Shown here: piece by piece, positions 1 to 6,534 of the stretch
How positions within the stretch are numbered: position 1 is the first letter of the stretch
How the letters are laid out: each line of letters begins with the position of its first letter
Assembly (NCBI GenBank): GCA_023444765.1
Contig: JAEXLY010000157.1
Location: 1-7,261, forward strand
DNA length: 7,261 nucleotides
Source of the DNA: Pseudomonadota bacterium
Lineage (GTDB): Bacteria > Pseudomonadota > Gammaproteobacteria > Xanthomonadales > Xanthomonadaceae
Reading direction: 5' to 3'
Program-made: the position numbers and the translations under genes
Notes under the pieces: generated by a model
The model's database searches: none
The model's input: only the letters and a program-made list of their open reading frames with translations
What the model was told of the DNA's origin: nothing

Positions 1-616
1 CCGCGATCTCCAGTGCGCGTCGCGCCTGGGCCTGGCCGCGCACGTCGCGCATGTCGGGCCGCTCGACCCGGCGATGCGCCGGCGCCACCGCCGTCGGGAG
101 CGTCTTCGCGCCGCCCAGCAGCGCGCAGACCTCGAGCAGGGTGCGCGCCGTGTACGTTTCGAGCCCCCCGGCCAGCGCGGCTTCCGGCCCGTTGGCCTCG
201 GCGACGACCAGCCTGCGCCCGGCCTGCGCGCCCGCCAGCGCGGCCGGCAGGATGCCGTCCACCGGGCGCAGCTCGCCGGTCAGGCCCAGCTCGCCGATGA
301 ACTCGTGGTCGGCCAGCGCCTCGCGCGGGATCTGTCCGCTGGCCGCCAGGATGCCCAGTGCGATCGGCAGGTCGAAACGTCCGCCGCACTTGGGCAGGTC
401 CGCTGGCGCCAGGTTGACGGTGATCCGCCGCGCCGGGAACTCGAACTGCGCGCACTGGATGGCCGCGCGCACCCGGTCCTTGGCCTCGCGGACCGCCGCC
501 TCGGGCAGTCCCACGATCGACATCGAAGGCAGTCCGCCGCCCAGATGCACCTCCACCGTCACCGCAGGCGCGCGCACCCCTGCGCGCGCACGTCCGTGCA
601 CGAGCGCAAGCCCCAT
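1..616 (-). CDS. comM: ComM/YifB family Mg-chelatase-like AAA+ ATPase, N-terminal part (cut by window edge)
   Basis: This is the first 205 codons of a protein whose family is usually about 500 residues; the rest lies beyond base 1. The visible part is the N-terminal Lon-protease-like ChlI domain of the YifB/ComM family. It shows PAVTVEVHLGGGLPSMSIVGLPE near residues 17-39, NLAPADLPK at 68-76 and RFDLPIA at 80-86. The last residues, MRDVRGQAQARRALEIA, lead into the AAA+ ATPase domain, whose Walker A loop should begin just outside the window. In Vibrio, ComM is a hexameric helicase that drives branch migration of incoming single-stranded DNA during natural transformation, and the protein is also widespread in species not known to be competent. 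The start MGLALVHGRA matches the family's usual N-terminus. It lies 11 bases after the ubiK stop, suggesting co-transcription and translational coupling. Sure of the family; the cellular role here is inferred. Confidence 0.95.
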   Translation of the reverse strand, partial: MGLALVHGRARAGVRAPAVTVEVHLGGGLPSMSIVGLPEAAVREAKDRVRAAIQCAQFEFPARRITVNLAPADLPKCGGRFDLPIALGILAASGQIPREALADHEFIGELGLTGELRPVDGILPAALAGAQAGRRLVVAEANGPEAALAGGLETYTARTLLEVCALLGGAKTLPTAVAPAHRRVERPDMRDVRGQAQARRALEIA

Positions 617-627
617 GATGGCGGGAC

Positions 628-927
628 TCAGTGGGTCGGGGCGCCGGACGCCGGGTCGGCCGGTACCGGCGAGGTGGACGAGGCAGCCTGCCGTGCCTCC
701 AGTTCGGTCACCATCGCCTGCAGCTGCTCGAGCTTCTCCCGGGTGCGCAGCAGCACCGCGCGCTGCACCTCGAACTCCTCGCGGGTGACCAGGTCGAGCC
801 GGGCCAGGCCCGACTGCAGCACGGCCTTGAAGTTCTCCTGCAGCTCCTCGCGGCTCTCGCGCAGGCCCGGGGGCACCAGGCCGCTGAGGCGGCGGGCGAG
901 GTCGTCGATGTGGTTGAGGTCGATCAT
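628..927 (-). CDS. ubiK: Ubiquinone biosynthesis accessory factor UbiK (BMFP / YqiC family)
   Basis: A 99-residue protein, the usual size for the UbiK/YqiC family (BMFP domain, formerly DUF526). In E. coli and Salmonella UbiK binds UbiJ and supports aerobic ubiquinone (coenzyme Q8) synthesis; it forms trimers through a C-terminal coiled coil and has an amphipathic, lipid-interacting N-terminal half. The sequence shows an amphipathic N-terminus (IDDLARRLSGLVPPGL, residues 7-22), the segment LQENFKAVLQSGLARLDLV (29-47), and a charged heptad-like stretch from TREEFEVQ to TELEARQ (48-80). A low-complexity Ala/Ser/Pro tail follows (81-99). The start is supported by GGAG seven bases upstream. It lies directly upstream of comM on the same strand and diverges from the P-II gene across a 165-base gap. 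No other ubi gene is in the window, so the ubiquinone role rests on family membership. Confidence 0.9.
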   Translation of the reverse strand: MIDLNHIDDLARRLSGLVPPGLRESREELQENFKAVLQSGLARLDLVTREEFEVQRAVLLRTREKLEQLQAMVTELEARQAASSTSPVPADPASGAPTH

Positions 928-1030
928 GCCGCTGCTCCGGTGCGTGGATGCGTCAAGCTTCGTCCGCCGCCCGTGAGGACGCAGTCGGGAGCCGTCGCGG
1001 CCGGCTGTAGGAAAACTCCGAGCGCCGGCG

Positions 1031-1046
1031 GGGGTATGCTAACCCC
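1031..1046 (+). promoter_or_regulatory. Candidate promoter of the P-II gene with a palindrome over the -10
   Basis: TATGCT at 1035-1040 is a reasonable sigma-70 type -10 element. It sits inside the symmetrical sequence GGGGTATGCTAACCCC, whose arms GGGGT and ACCCC could bind a dimeric regulator or form a small hairpin. No good -35 box lies 16-18 bases upstream (the region reads GAAAACT), and I see no GG-N10-GC pattern typical of a sigma-54 promoter, which many nitrogen-regulated genes have. The leader would be about 45 bases. The gap 928-1092 also must hold the ubiK promoter on the other strand, which I could not place. Confidence 0.4.
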
Positions 1047-1092
1047 GCGTCGCGACCCCCGCCGCGCCCAACCGGATCCGTGGAGCCCGCTG

Positions 1093-1431
1093 ATGAAGAT
1101 GGTGATGGCGATCATCAAGCCGTTCAAACTCGACGACGTGCGCGAAGCGCTGGCCGAGGTGGGCGTGACCGGCATTACCGTCACCGAGGTCAAGGGCTTC
1201 GGTCGCCAGAAGGGCCATACCGAGCTCTACCGCGGCGCCGAGTACGTGGTCGACTTCCTGCCGAAGGTCAAGCTGGAGATCGCGGTGACCGACGACCAGG
1301 TCGACGCGGTCACCGAGGCCATCGTCAAGGCCGCCGGCACCGGCAAGATCGGTGACGGCAAGGTGTTCGTCTACGAGCTCGACCGCGCGGTGCGGATCCG
1401 CACCGGCGAACTGGACGGCGACGCGATCTGA
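1093..1431 (+). CDS. glnB: P-II family nitrogen regulatory protein (GlnB/GlnK)
   Basis: A complete 112-residue P-II signalling protein, exactly the usual length. P-II trimers sense 2-oxoglutarate and ATP/ADP and, through reversible uridylylation by GlnD, control glutamine synthetase adenylylation (GlnE), the NtrB/NtrC system and the ammonium channel AmtB. Visible landmarks are the T-loop GRQKGHTELYRGAEY (37-51) with the uridylylation site Tyr51, the B-loop TGKIGDGK (83-90) and the C-loop RIRTGE (101-106). The reading frame is open far upstream, but ATG 1093 matches the family N-terminus MKMVMAIIKPFKLDDVREAL and has GGAG seven bases before it. Paralogue assignment is mixed: VDFLPK with Asp54 and the TGITVTEV segment look like GlnB, while KAAGTGKIGDGK resembles GlnK. 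No amtB follows, although P-II (glnK) genes are very often paired with it. Certain of the family; the symbol is a best guess. Confidence 0.95.
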   Translation: MKMVMAIIKPFKLDDVREALAEVGVTGITVTEVKGFGRQKGHTELYRGAEYVVDFLPKVKLEIAVTDDQVDAVTEAIVKAAGTGKIGDGKVFVYELDRAVRIRTGELDGDAI

Positions 1432-1519
1432 CGACGCCCTGGGGGCAGCCCGGAACCACCGGCCCTGTCCTTCAACCGCTATACGCATTCATCGTTCAAT
1501 CCATGGAGAAGGGGGTCAC

Positions 1520-2035
1520 GTGAAGTACGGAATGGTAGGGATCGGACTGGCAGCGCTGCTCGGCATCGGGCTTGCCGGCCACTCGGTGGCAAATGACGCG
1601 CGGCCGATCGTGGTCGACACGCGGGCGGATCTGATCCGGTCGCAGCAGGACACGATCCGGACGGAGGCGCTGGCACGAAAGGGCCGCTACCGCGACATGG
1701 ACCAGGCCACCCTCGACCGGTTGTTGCGGGTGCAGGACCAGGTGCTCGCCTCCCTCGACGGCAAATCGTCATCCATGGACCTGAGCCCGCCCGACCAGCT
1801 CACGCTGTTCAACCAGCTCGAGGAGATCTCGGCCATCGTCAACAAGGCCGAGGACGACAGGATGGTCTGCGAGCGCGTGCGCCGTACCGGTTCGCACAGG
1901 ACCGAGAACGTCTGCAAGACGGTGGCCCAGCGCCGGCACGATCAGGAGGCCGCGCGCAACGCGCTCGGCAACCGCGACAGCCGTTGCCTGACTCCCCAAT
2001 GCGGAGGCGCCAGCACGATGCCCGAGGGCTGGTAG
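1520..2035 (+). CDS. Small secreted (periplasmic) protein of unknown function with a paired-cysteine motif
   Basis: A 171-residue protein that I cannot assign to a characterised family. It starts with GTG at 1520, preceded by the strong purine tract GGAGAAGGGGG. An in-frame ATG at 1532 is possible but would remove the Lys2 charge of the signal sequence. Residues 1-24 form a signal peptide: a hydrophobic GMVGIGLAALLGIGLAG core and a likely cleavage site after SVA (22-24), so export to the periplasm is expected. The mature part is mostly charged and probably helical (about 35-115). It then has Cys117 and Cys132 bracketing RRTGSHR, an arrangement (C...TGSR/H...VC.T) that I recall from unnamed exported proteins of xanthomonads. 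A tail follows with Cys156 and Cys161. Two disulfides are plausible. It begins 88 bases after the P-II gene on the same strand; a shared transcript is possible, but a link to nitrogen control is only inference. The frame extends upstream to 1352, but that part overlaps the P-II gene and is not convincing. Confidence 0.8.
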   Translation: MKYGMVGIGLAALLGIGLAGHSVANDARPIVVDTRADLIRSQQDTIRTEALARKGRYRDMDQATLDRLLRVQDQVLASLDGKSSSMDLSPPDQLTLFNQLEEISAIVNKAEDDRMVCERVRRTGSHRTENVCKTVAQRRHDQEAARNALGNRDSRCLTPQCGGASTMPEGW

Positions 2036-2051
2036 CCGTCGCGATGGGGCA

Positions 2052-2077
2052 GCGTCCTTCCGTGTGCCGGAGGACGC
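2052..2077. terminator. Hairpin between the convergent genes at 1520-2035 and speE, possible bidirectional terminator
   Basis: GCGTCCTTCCG (2052-2062) pairs with CGGAGGACGC (2068-2077) to give a 10-base-pair stem with one bulged T and the loop TGTGC. It lies 16 bases after the stop of the secreted-protein gene and 64 bases beyond the speE stop. That is the right place to end transcription from both sides. No T-tract follows on either strand, so intrinsic termination is unproven; it could instead block RNA decay or mark Rho-dependent ends. Confidence 0.45.
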
Positions 2078-2100
2078 ATGCCTCGGTGGCTCGCCGGATG

Positions 2101-2117
2101 GCGGGGAATGCTCCCGC
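2101..2117. terminator. Second, shorter hairpin in the same convergent gap
   Basis: GCGGGGA and TCCCGC can pair around the loop ATGC, with one G bulged. It is 24 bases beyond the speE stop in the speE direction, so it may serve speE transcripts, while the 2052-2077 hairpin may serve the opposite gene. There is no T-run. GC-rich DNA forms such stems by chance, so confidence is low. Confidence 0.25.
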
Positions 2118-2141
2118 GGACCTCCCAGCGCGTGCGCGCCG

Positions 2142-3005
2142 TCAGTCGGCGCGGTGCGCGCCGTGCAGGGCCTGCGCCACGAACGGCGGCAACGCCTGCG
2201 CGCCCTTGTGGATCTCGGCGCTGTAGTACTTCGTCTCGAAGGGCCTGGCGCGGGCGTCGGCCTCGCGGAAGTCGAAGCCGCCGGACTTGCGCGCCAGCGT
2301 GCACGACCACCAGCCGGTGGGATAGCACGGCTGCGGGAAGGGCAGCGTCTGGAAGCTGGTGAAACCGGCCTTGCCCATCTCCCCGCGCATCGCGCGGATC
2401 AGGTCGAGCAGCGCCAGCGGCGATTCGGACTGCTGCACGAGGATGCCGTCGTCCTTCAGCGCGCGGAAGCAGCTTTCGAAGAAGGCCTTGTTGAACAGGC
2501 CCTCGGCCGGGCCGACCGGGTCGGTCGAATCGACGATCACCACGTCCAGGCTGTCCGGCGCGCAGTTGGCCATGTACGCGATGCCGTCGTCGAAGAGGAT
2601 CTGCGCGCGCGGGTCGCCGTTGGATTCGCACAGCTCGGGGAAATACTTCTCCGCCATGCGCGTGACCTGCTCGTCGATGTCGCACTGCACCGCAGTCTCC
2701 ACGCTCGGGTGGCGCAAGACCTCGCGCAGCGTGCCGCAGTCGCCGCCGCCGATGATGACCACGTTCTTCGGATCCGGATGGGTGAACAGCGCCGGATGCG
2801 ACATCATCTCGTGGTAGAAGAAGTTGTCGCGCGTGGTCACCATCATCGCGCCGTCGATCAGCATCACGTTGCCCCAGTCGGTCGACTCAAAGATCTCGAT
2901 CTTCTGGAACGGCGACTGCACTTCGTCGAGCTTGCGCACGATGCGGAAGCCGATGGCCGAGCCGGTGGGGTCGAACTGTTCGTGCAGCCAGTCGCTGGCG
3001 GTCAT
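2142..3005 (-). CDS. speE: Spermidine synthase (polyamine aminopropyltransferase)
   Basis: A 287-residue cytoplasmic enzyme that transfers the aminopropyl group of decarboxylated S-adenosylmethionine to putrescine, giving spermidine and methylthioadenosine. The small N-terminal beta domain (about 1-60) is followed by the Rossmann-like domain. Visible motifs are DNFFYHEMMSHPAL (60-73), the nucleotide-binding loop IIGGGDCGTLREVLRH (84-99), the acidic CDIDE (108-112), FDDGIAYM (138-145), the catalytic DSTDPVGP (159-166, Asp159 and Asp162) and PFPQPCYPTGWWS (222-234). The frame is open further upstream to 3257, but ATG 3005 gives the family length and is preceded by AGGA; the extra upstream part would be low-complexity sequence overlapping speA. 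It is transcribed divergently from speA, which fits a shared polyamine role. Its co-substrate needs SpeD, which is not in the window. One detail: Cys90 stands where many homologues, including E. coli GGGDGA, have glycine. Confidence 0.97.
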   Translation of the reverse strand: MTASDWLHEQFDPTGSAIGFRIVRKLDEVQSPFQKIEIFESTDWGNVMLIDGAMMVTTRDNFFYHEMMSHPALFTHPDPKNVVIIGGGDCGTLREVLRHPSVETAVQCDIDEQVTRMAEKYFPELCESNGDPRAQILFDDGIAYMANCAPDSLDVVIVDSTDPVGPAEGLFNKAFFESCFRALKDDGILVQQSESPLALLDLIRAMRGEMGKAGFTSFQTLPFPQPCYPTGWWSCTLARKSGGFDFREADARARPFETKYYSAEIHKGAQALPPFVAQALHGAHRAD

Positions 3006-3067
3006 GGGGGCGTCCTGTCGGTGCGAAAGGTCGGCGCGCCGGCGTCGGGCCGGTGCGGCGGGCGCGC

Positions 3068-3073
3068 ATTGTA
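3068..3073 (-). promoter_or_regulatory. Candidate speE promoter (-10 TACAAT)
   Basis: On the minus strand TACAAT sits about 63 bases upstream of the speE ATG, a near-perfect sigma-70 -10 box in a very GC-rich stretch, predicting a leader of about 55 bases. No recognisable -35 lies 16-18 bases upstream (the sequence there reads CATTCC). Four bases upstream of the -10 is the 11-base sequence shared with the speA promoter. Confidence 0.5.
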
Positions 3074-3077
3074 GCGG

Positions 3078-3192
3078 AGGCCCTGCGGCGGGAATGCGAC
3101 GGTAGGGGGGCGTACGGGCGCCGGGTCCGGCCGCGGGGCGGTCGCCCGGGCTCCGATGGCGGTGCGCACGGGCCGCAACGCCCGCAGGGCCT
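3078..3192. repeat. 11-base inverted repeat pairing the speE and speA promoters, possible common operator
   Basis: AGGCCCTGCGG at 3078-3088 is the exact reverse complement of CCGCAGGGCCT at 3182-3192; the range spans both arms and the 93 bases between them. Read in the direction of each gene, the same 11 bases lie just ahead of both -10 boxes: four bases upstream of TACAAT for speE, and sharing the first T of TAGAAT for speA. The 8-base palindrome GTGCGCAC (3162-3169) also lies near the expected -35 position of speA. A repressor or activator binding here could control both genes, but this is inference from position alone. Confidence 0.4.
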
Positions 3193-3197
3193 AGAAT
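3192..3197 (+). promoter_or_regulatory. Candidate speA promoter (-10 TAGAAT)
   Basis: TAGAAT lies 28 bases before the chosen speA ATG and would start transcription near 3204, giving a short leader of about 20 bases that still contains the ribosome binding site GGAAG (3215-3219). The -35 position reads CGGGCC and shows no consensus. The -10 is flanked by the arms GGGCC (3187-3191) and GGCCC (3202-3206). Confidence 0.5.
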
Positions 3198-3225
3198 GTG
3201 CGGCCCGATCCACCGGAAGCCTGCA

Positions 3226-5115
<1,890 letters not shown>

Positions 5116-5136
5116 GGCGCTTCCGGCGCACGCGGG

Positions 5137-5409
5137 TCAGGCGGCCGTCCCCGGGCCGATGACGGTGGCGACCTCGGACACGCGGTTGGCCGGGAATCCA
5201 CCCTGGCGTGCGTGTTCGAGGATCAGCTCCTGCGACGGTGCGCTGTAGATGCAGTAGATCCGGTCCCCGGTGACGTAGCTCTGATGCCATTCGATCGAGG
5301 GGCCGAGGCCATCGAGCACCGCGCACGACTTCTGCGCGATGCCGCGCAGCGCGTCCGCCGCCAGCCCGCCAGCGCCGGGGATGTCGCGTTCGATCACGAA
5401 CTGGGGCAT
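5137..5409 (-). CDS. DUF4242 family small protein (SCO4226-like)
   Basis: A 90-residue protein with the pattern of the DUF4242 family: FVIERDIPGAG near the N-terminus (4-14), IEWHQSYVTGDRIYCIYSAP in the middle (39-58) and an end of the form HARQGGFPANRVSEVATVI (66-84). These are small ferredoxin-like alpha-beta proteins. The one structurally studied member I recall, SCO4226 of Streptomyces, binds nickel, but the general function is unknown and no enzyme activity should be assumed. His42 and the two cysteines (29 and 53) are the obvious candidate ligands here. There is no signal peptide, so it is probably cytoplasmic. AGGAG lies seven bases before the ATG at 5409. It converges on speA with 21 bases between the stop codons, and 124 bases separate it from ydfG upstream on the same strand. 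Confidence 0.85.
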   Translation of the reverse strand: MPQFVIERDIPGAGGLAADALRGIAQKSCAVLDGLGPSIEWHQSYVTGDRIYCIYSAPSQELILEHARQGGFPANRVSEVATVIGPGTAA

Positions 5410-5449
5410 GGCCGTACTCCTGTGCTGGACCCCTGTCCCCGTATCAACG

Positions 5450-5479
5450 CGGTCGCCGCGGTGCGGCGGCCAGCGACCG
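5450..5479. other. Hairpin in the gap between ydfG and the DUF4242 gene
   Basis: CGCCGC (5454-5459) and GCGGCG (5463-5468) form a tight stem around GGT, enclosed by CGGTCG (5450-5455) and CGACCG (5474-5479), which share bases with the inner stem and would compete with it. Next to it, CGACTGC (5481-5487) and GCAGTCG (5514-5520) form another perfect 7-base inverted repeat. The gap 5410-5533 therefore can fold heavily downstream of ydfG and may end its transcript or shield it from decay. There is no T-tract, and I could not place a promoter for the DUF4242 gene. Confidence 0.35.
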
Positions 5480-5533
5480 TCGACTGCGACGGAAGCGGGA
5501 GCGGAATTGCGCGGCAGTCGCCCGCGGGACGGA

Positions 5534-6283
5534 TCAGCCGCGATGCACCTGGAAGCCGGCAAAGGATTGCGACACCGGCATGATCTCCAGCCGGTTGATG
5601 TTCAGATGCGGCGGCAGGGTGGCGACGTGCCAGATCTGCCCGGCGATGTCTTCGGCGGTCATCGGCTGCGCGCCCGCGTACAGGCGGTCCGATGCCGCCT
5701 GGTCGCCTCCGGTGCGCACCAGGGTGAACTCGGTCTCGGCCATGCCCGGCTCGATCGAGGTCACGCGCACGCCGGTGCCGTGCAGGTCCGAGCGCAGGCC
5801 CAGCGAGAACTGGGTGACGAAGGCCTTGGTTCCGCCATAGACGTTGCCGCCGGGATAGGGATAGCTGCCGGCGATCGAACTGATGTTGATGATTGCGCCG
5901 CGCCGTTCGATCAGCGTCGGCAGCAGCCGGTGGGTGAGCGTGGCCAGGGCGGTGATGTTGGTGTCGATCATCTGCCGCCATTGCGCCAGGTCGGCCTGCT
6001 GCGCGGGCGCGGTGCCGAGCGCGAGGCCGGCGTTGTTGACCAGCACGTCGATGCCGGAGAACGCGTCAGGCAGCGCGTCGAGCGCCGCCTCCATCGCGTC
6101 CGGGTCGCGAATGTCGAAGGCGGCCACGTGCAGGCGCTCGCTGCCGTGCCGGTCCACCAGCGCCTGCAGGCGATCGGCGCGCCGCCCGGTGGCGATCACG
6201 CGCCAGCCGTCGTCGAGGAACCGCCGCACCGCGGCGGCGCCGAAACCGGCGGTGCCGCCGGTGATCAGGATGGTCTTGGACAT
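5534..6283 (-). CDS. ydfG: NADP-dependent short-chain dehydrogenase, YdfG type (3-hydroxy acid dehydrogenase / malonic semialdehyde reductase)
   Basis: A 249-residue classical SDR that closely resembles E. coli YdfG (248 residues) along its whole length. YdfG reduces malonic semialdehyde to 3-hydroxypropionate and oxidises serine, L-allo-threonine and related 3-hydroxy acids with NADP+. Visible are the cofactor loop TGGTAGFG (8-15), the GRR (33-35) typical of NADP preference, NNAG (83-86), the catalytic tetrad Asn109, Ser135 or Ser136 in INISSIAGS, Tyr149 and Lys153 in YGGTK, and the YdfG-like end LNINRLEIMPVSQSFAGFQVHRG. The loop EPGMAETEF (178-186) is one residue shorter than EPGLVGGTEF in E. 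coli. There is no Shine-Dalgarno sequence before the ATG; a TAGAAT box lies only six bases upstream, so the mRNA is probably leaderless. The family is certain; the true substrate is inferred from similarity, as YdfG-like enzymes are promiscuous. Confidence 0.93.
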   Translation of the reverse strand: MSKTILITGGTAGFGAAAVRRFLDDGWRVIATGRRADRLQALVDRHGSERLHVAAFDIRDPDAMEAALDALPDAFSGIDVLVNNAGLALGTAPAQQADLAQWRQMIDTNITALATLTHRLLPTLIERRGAIINISSIAGSYPYPGGNVYGGTKAFVTQFSLGLRSDLHGTGVRVTSIEPGMAETEFTLVRTGGDQAASDRLYAGAQPMTAEDIAGQIWHVATLPPHLNINRLEIMPVSQSFAGFQVHRG

Positions 6284-6289
6284 GGGCGG

Positions 6290-6295
6290 ATTCTA
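6290..6295 (-). promoter_or_regulatory. Candidate ydfG promoter giving a leaderless mRNA
   Basis: On the minus strand TAGAAT is followed by six bases (CCGCCC) and then the ydfG ATG. A normal spacing would put the first transcribed base at or within one or two bases of the A of the start codon. The absence of a purine-rich ribosome binding site agrees with leaderless translation. No clear -35 is visible. The same hexamer is used ahead of speA in this window, which supports it as the local -10 type. Confidence 0.5.
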
Positions 6296-6330
6296 TGCCG
6301 CGGGGCCGGCGGGGTCATGGCGACCGGTGG

Positions 6331-6366
6331 CCCCCACCCCGGCCCCCCGCGAGCAGGGGAGGGAGC
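6331..6366 (+). repeat. REP-like repeat, left copy
   Basis: The copy begins CCCCCACCCCGGCCC, continues to GAGCAGGGGAGGGAGC, and matches the reverse complement of the copy at 6478-6516 with a few substitutions and a three-base gap. Its own internal stem is imperfect. It begins about 35 bases upstream of the candidate ydfG -10 box. GC-rich repeats of this type are scattered in many copies through xanthomonad genomes, as I recall. Confidence 0.65.
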
Positions 6367-6477
6367 AGGGCCGCGCAACACGCCATTCGCCCGCCACGTT
6401 CGCCCTCGCCAGGCAAGGCGTGGGTCGGTGCTCAGACCCCTTCCGGAGCGAACATGTTTCCCCGCCTGCGACGACAC

Positions 6478-6516
6478 GCTCCCTCCCCCGCCTGCGGGGG
6501 AGGGCTGGGGCGGGGG
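6478..6516 (-). repeat. REP-like repeat, right copy with perfect hairpin
   Basis: This copy contains a perfect 11-base-pair stem, CCCTCCCCCGC (6481-6491) and GCGGGGGAGGG (6494-6504), around a two-base loop CT, followed by CTGGGGCGGGGG. It lies 18 bases after the stop of the 125-residue gene and may stabilise or end that transcript. There is no T-tract. Confidence 0.65.
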
Positions 6517-6534
6517 CGGGCGCAGCGTCGACCC

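Larger units (their letters stand above)
6331..6516. repeat. REPIN-like element: inverted pair of REP-like sequences around a structured core
   Basis: Two copies of a roughly 36-39-base GC-rich repeat face each other across 111 bases. This is the arrangement of REP doublets (REPINs), which in many gammaproteobacteria are non-autonomous elements mobilised by RAYT (REP-associated tyrosine) transposases. No RAYT gene is in the window. The core between the copies is itself folded: CACGTTCGC (6395-6403) pairs with GCGAACATG (6448-6456) with one G-T mismatch position. Inside that are CGCC-AGGCAA-GGCG (6407-6420) and GGGTC-N8-GACCC (6422-6439). This element fills the 251-base non-coding gap between the 125-residue gene and ydfG. 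I see no reading frame in the gap that looks coding. Confidence 0.6.

Noticed and set aside
51..976. Long plus-strand open frames over comM and ubiK
   Set aside because: They are antisense to two genes with clear family motifs, and have low-complexity Arg/Ala/Ser composition.
928..1092. Sigma-54 promoter for the P-II gene
   Set aside because: I looked for a TGGCAC-N5-TTGC type pattern on the plus strand of this gap and found none.
1441..1470. Terminator after the P-II gene
   Set aside because: CCGG around AACCA can pair, but only four base pairs hold before mismatches and there is no T-tract, so the support is too weak to list.
1352..1519. N-terminal extension of the secreted protein
   Set aside because: It would overlap the P-II gene and bury the signal peptide; the strong purine-rich site before GTG 1520 decides the start.
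2064..3074. 336-codon plus-strand frame opposite speE
   Set aside because: Antisense shadow of speE; it is rich in Arg, Ala, Val, His and Leu and shows no known domain.
3196..3225. Upstream in-frame ATG for speA at 3196
   Set aside because: It overlaps the likely -10 box, so it would not be transcribed from that promoter, and it lacks a ribosome binding site, whereas 3226 has GGAAG at good spacing and matches the usual N-terminus.
6331..6516. CRISPR array or integron attachment site
   Set aside because: There are only two copies, in inverted orientation, with no regular direct spacing and no cas or integrase gene; a REP-type pair explains the pattern better.
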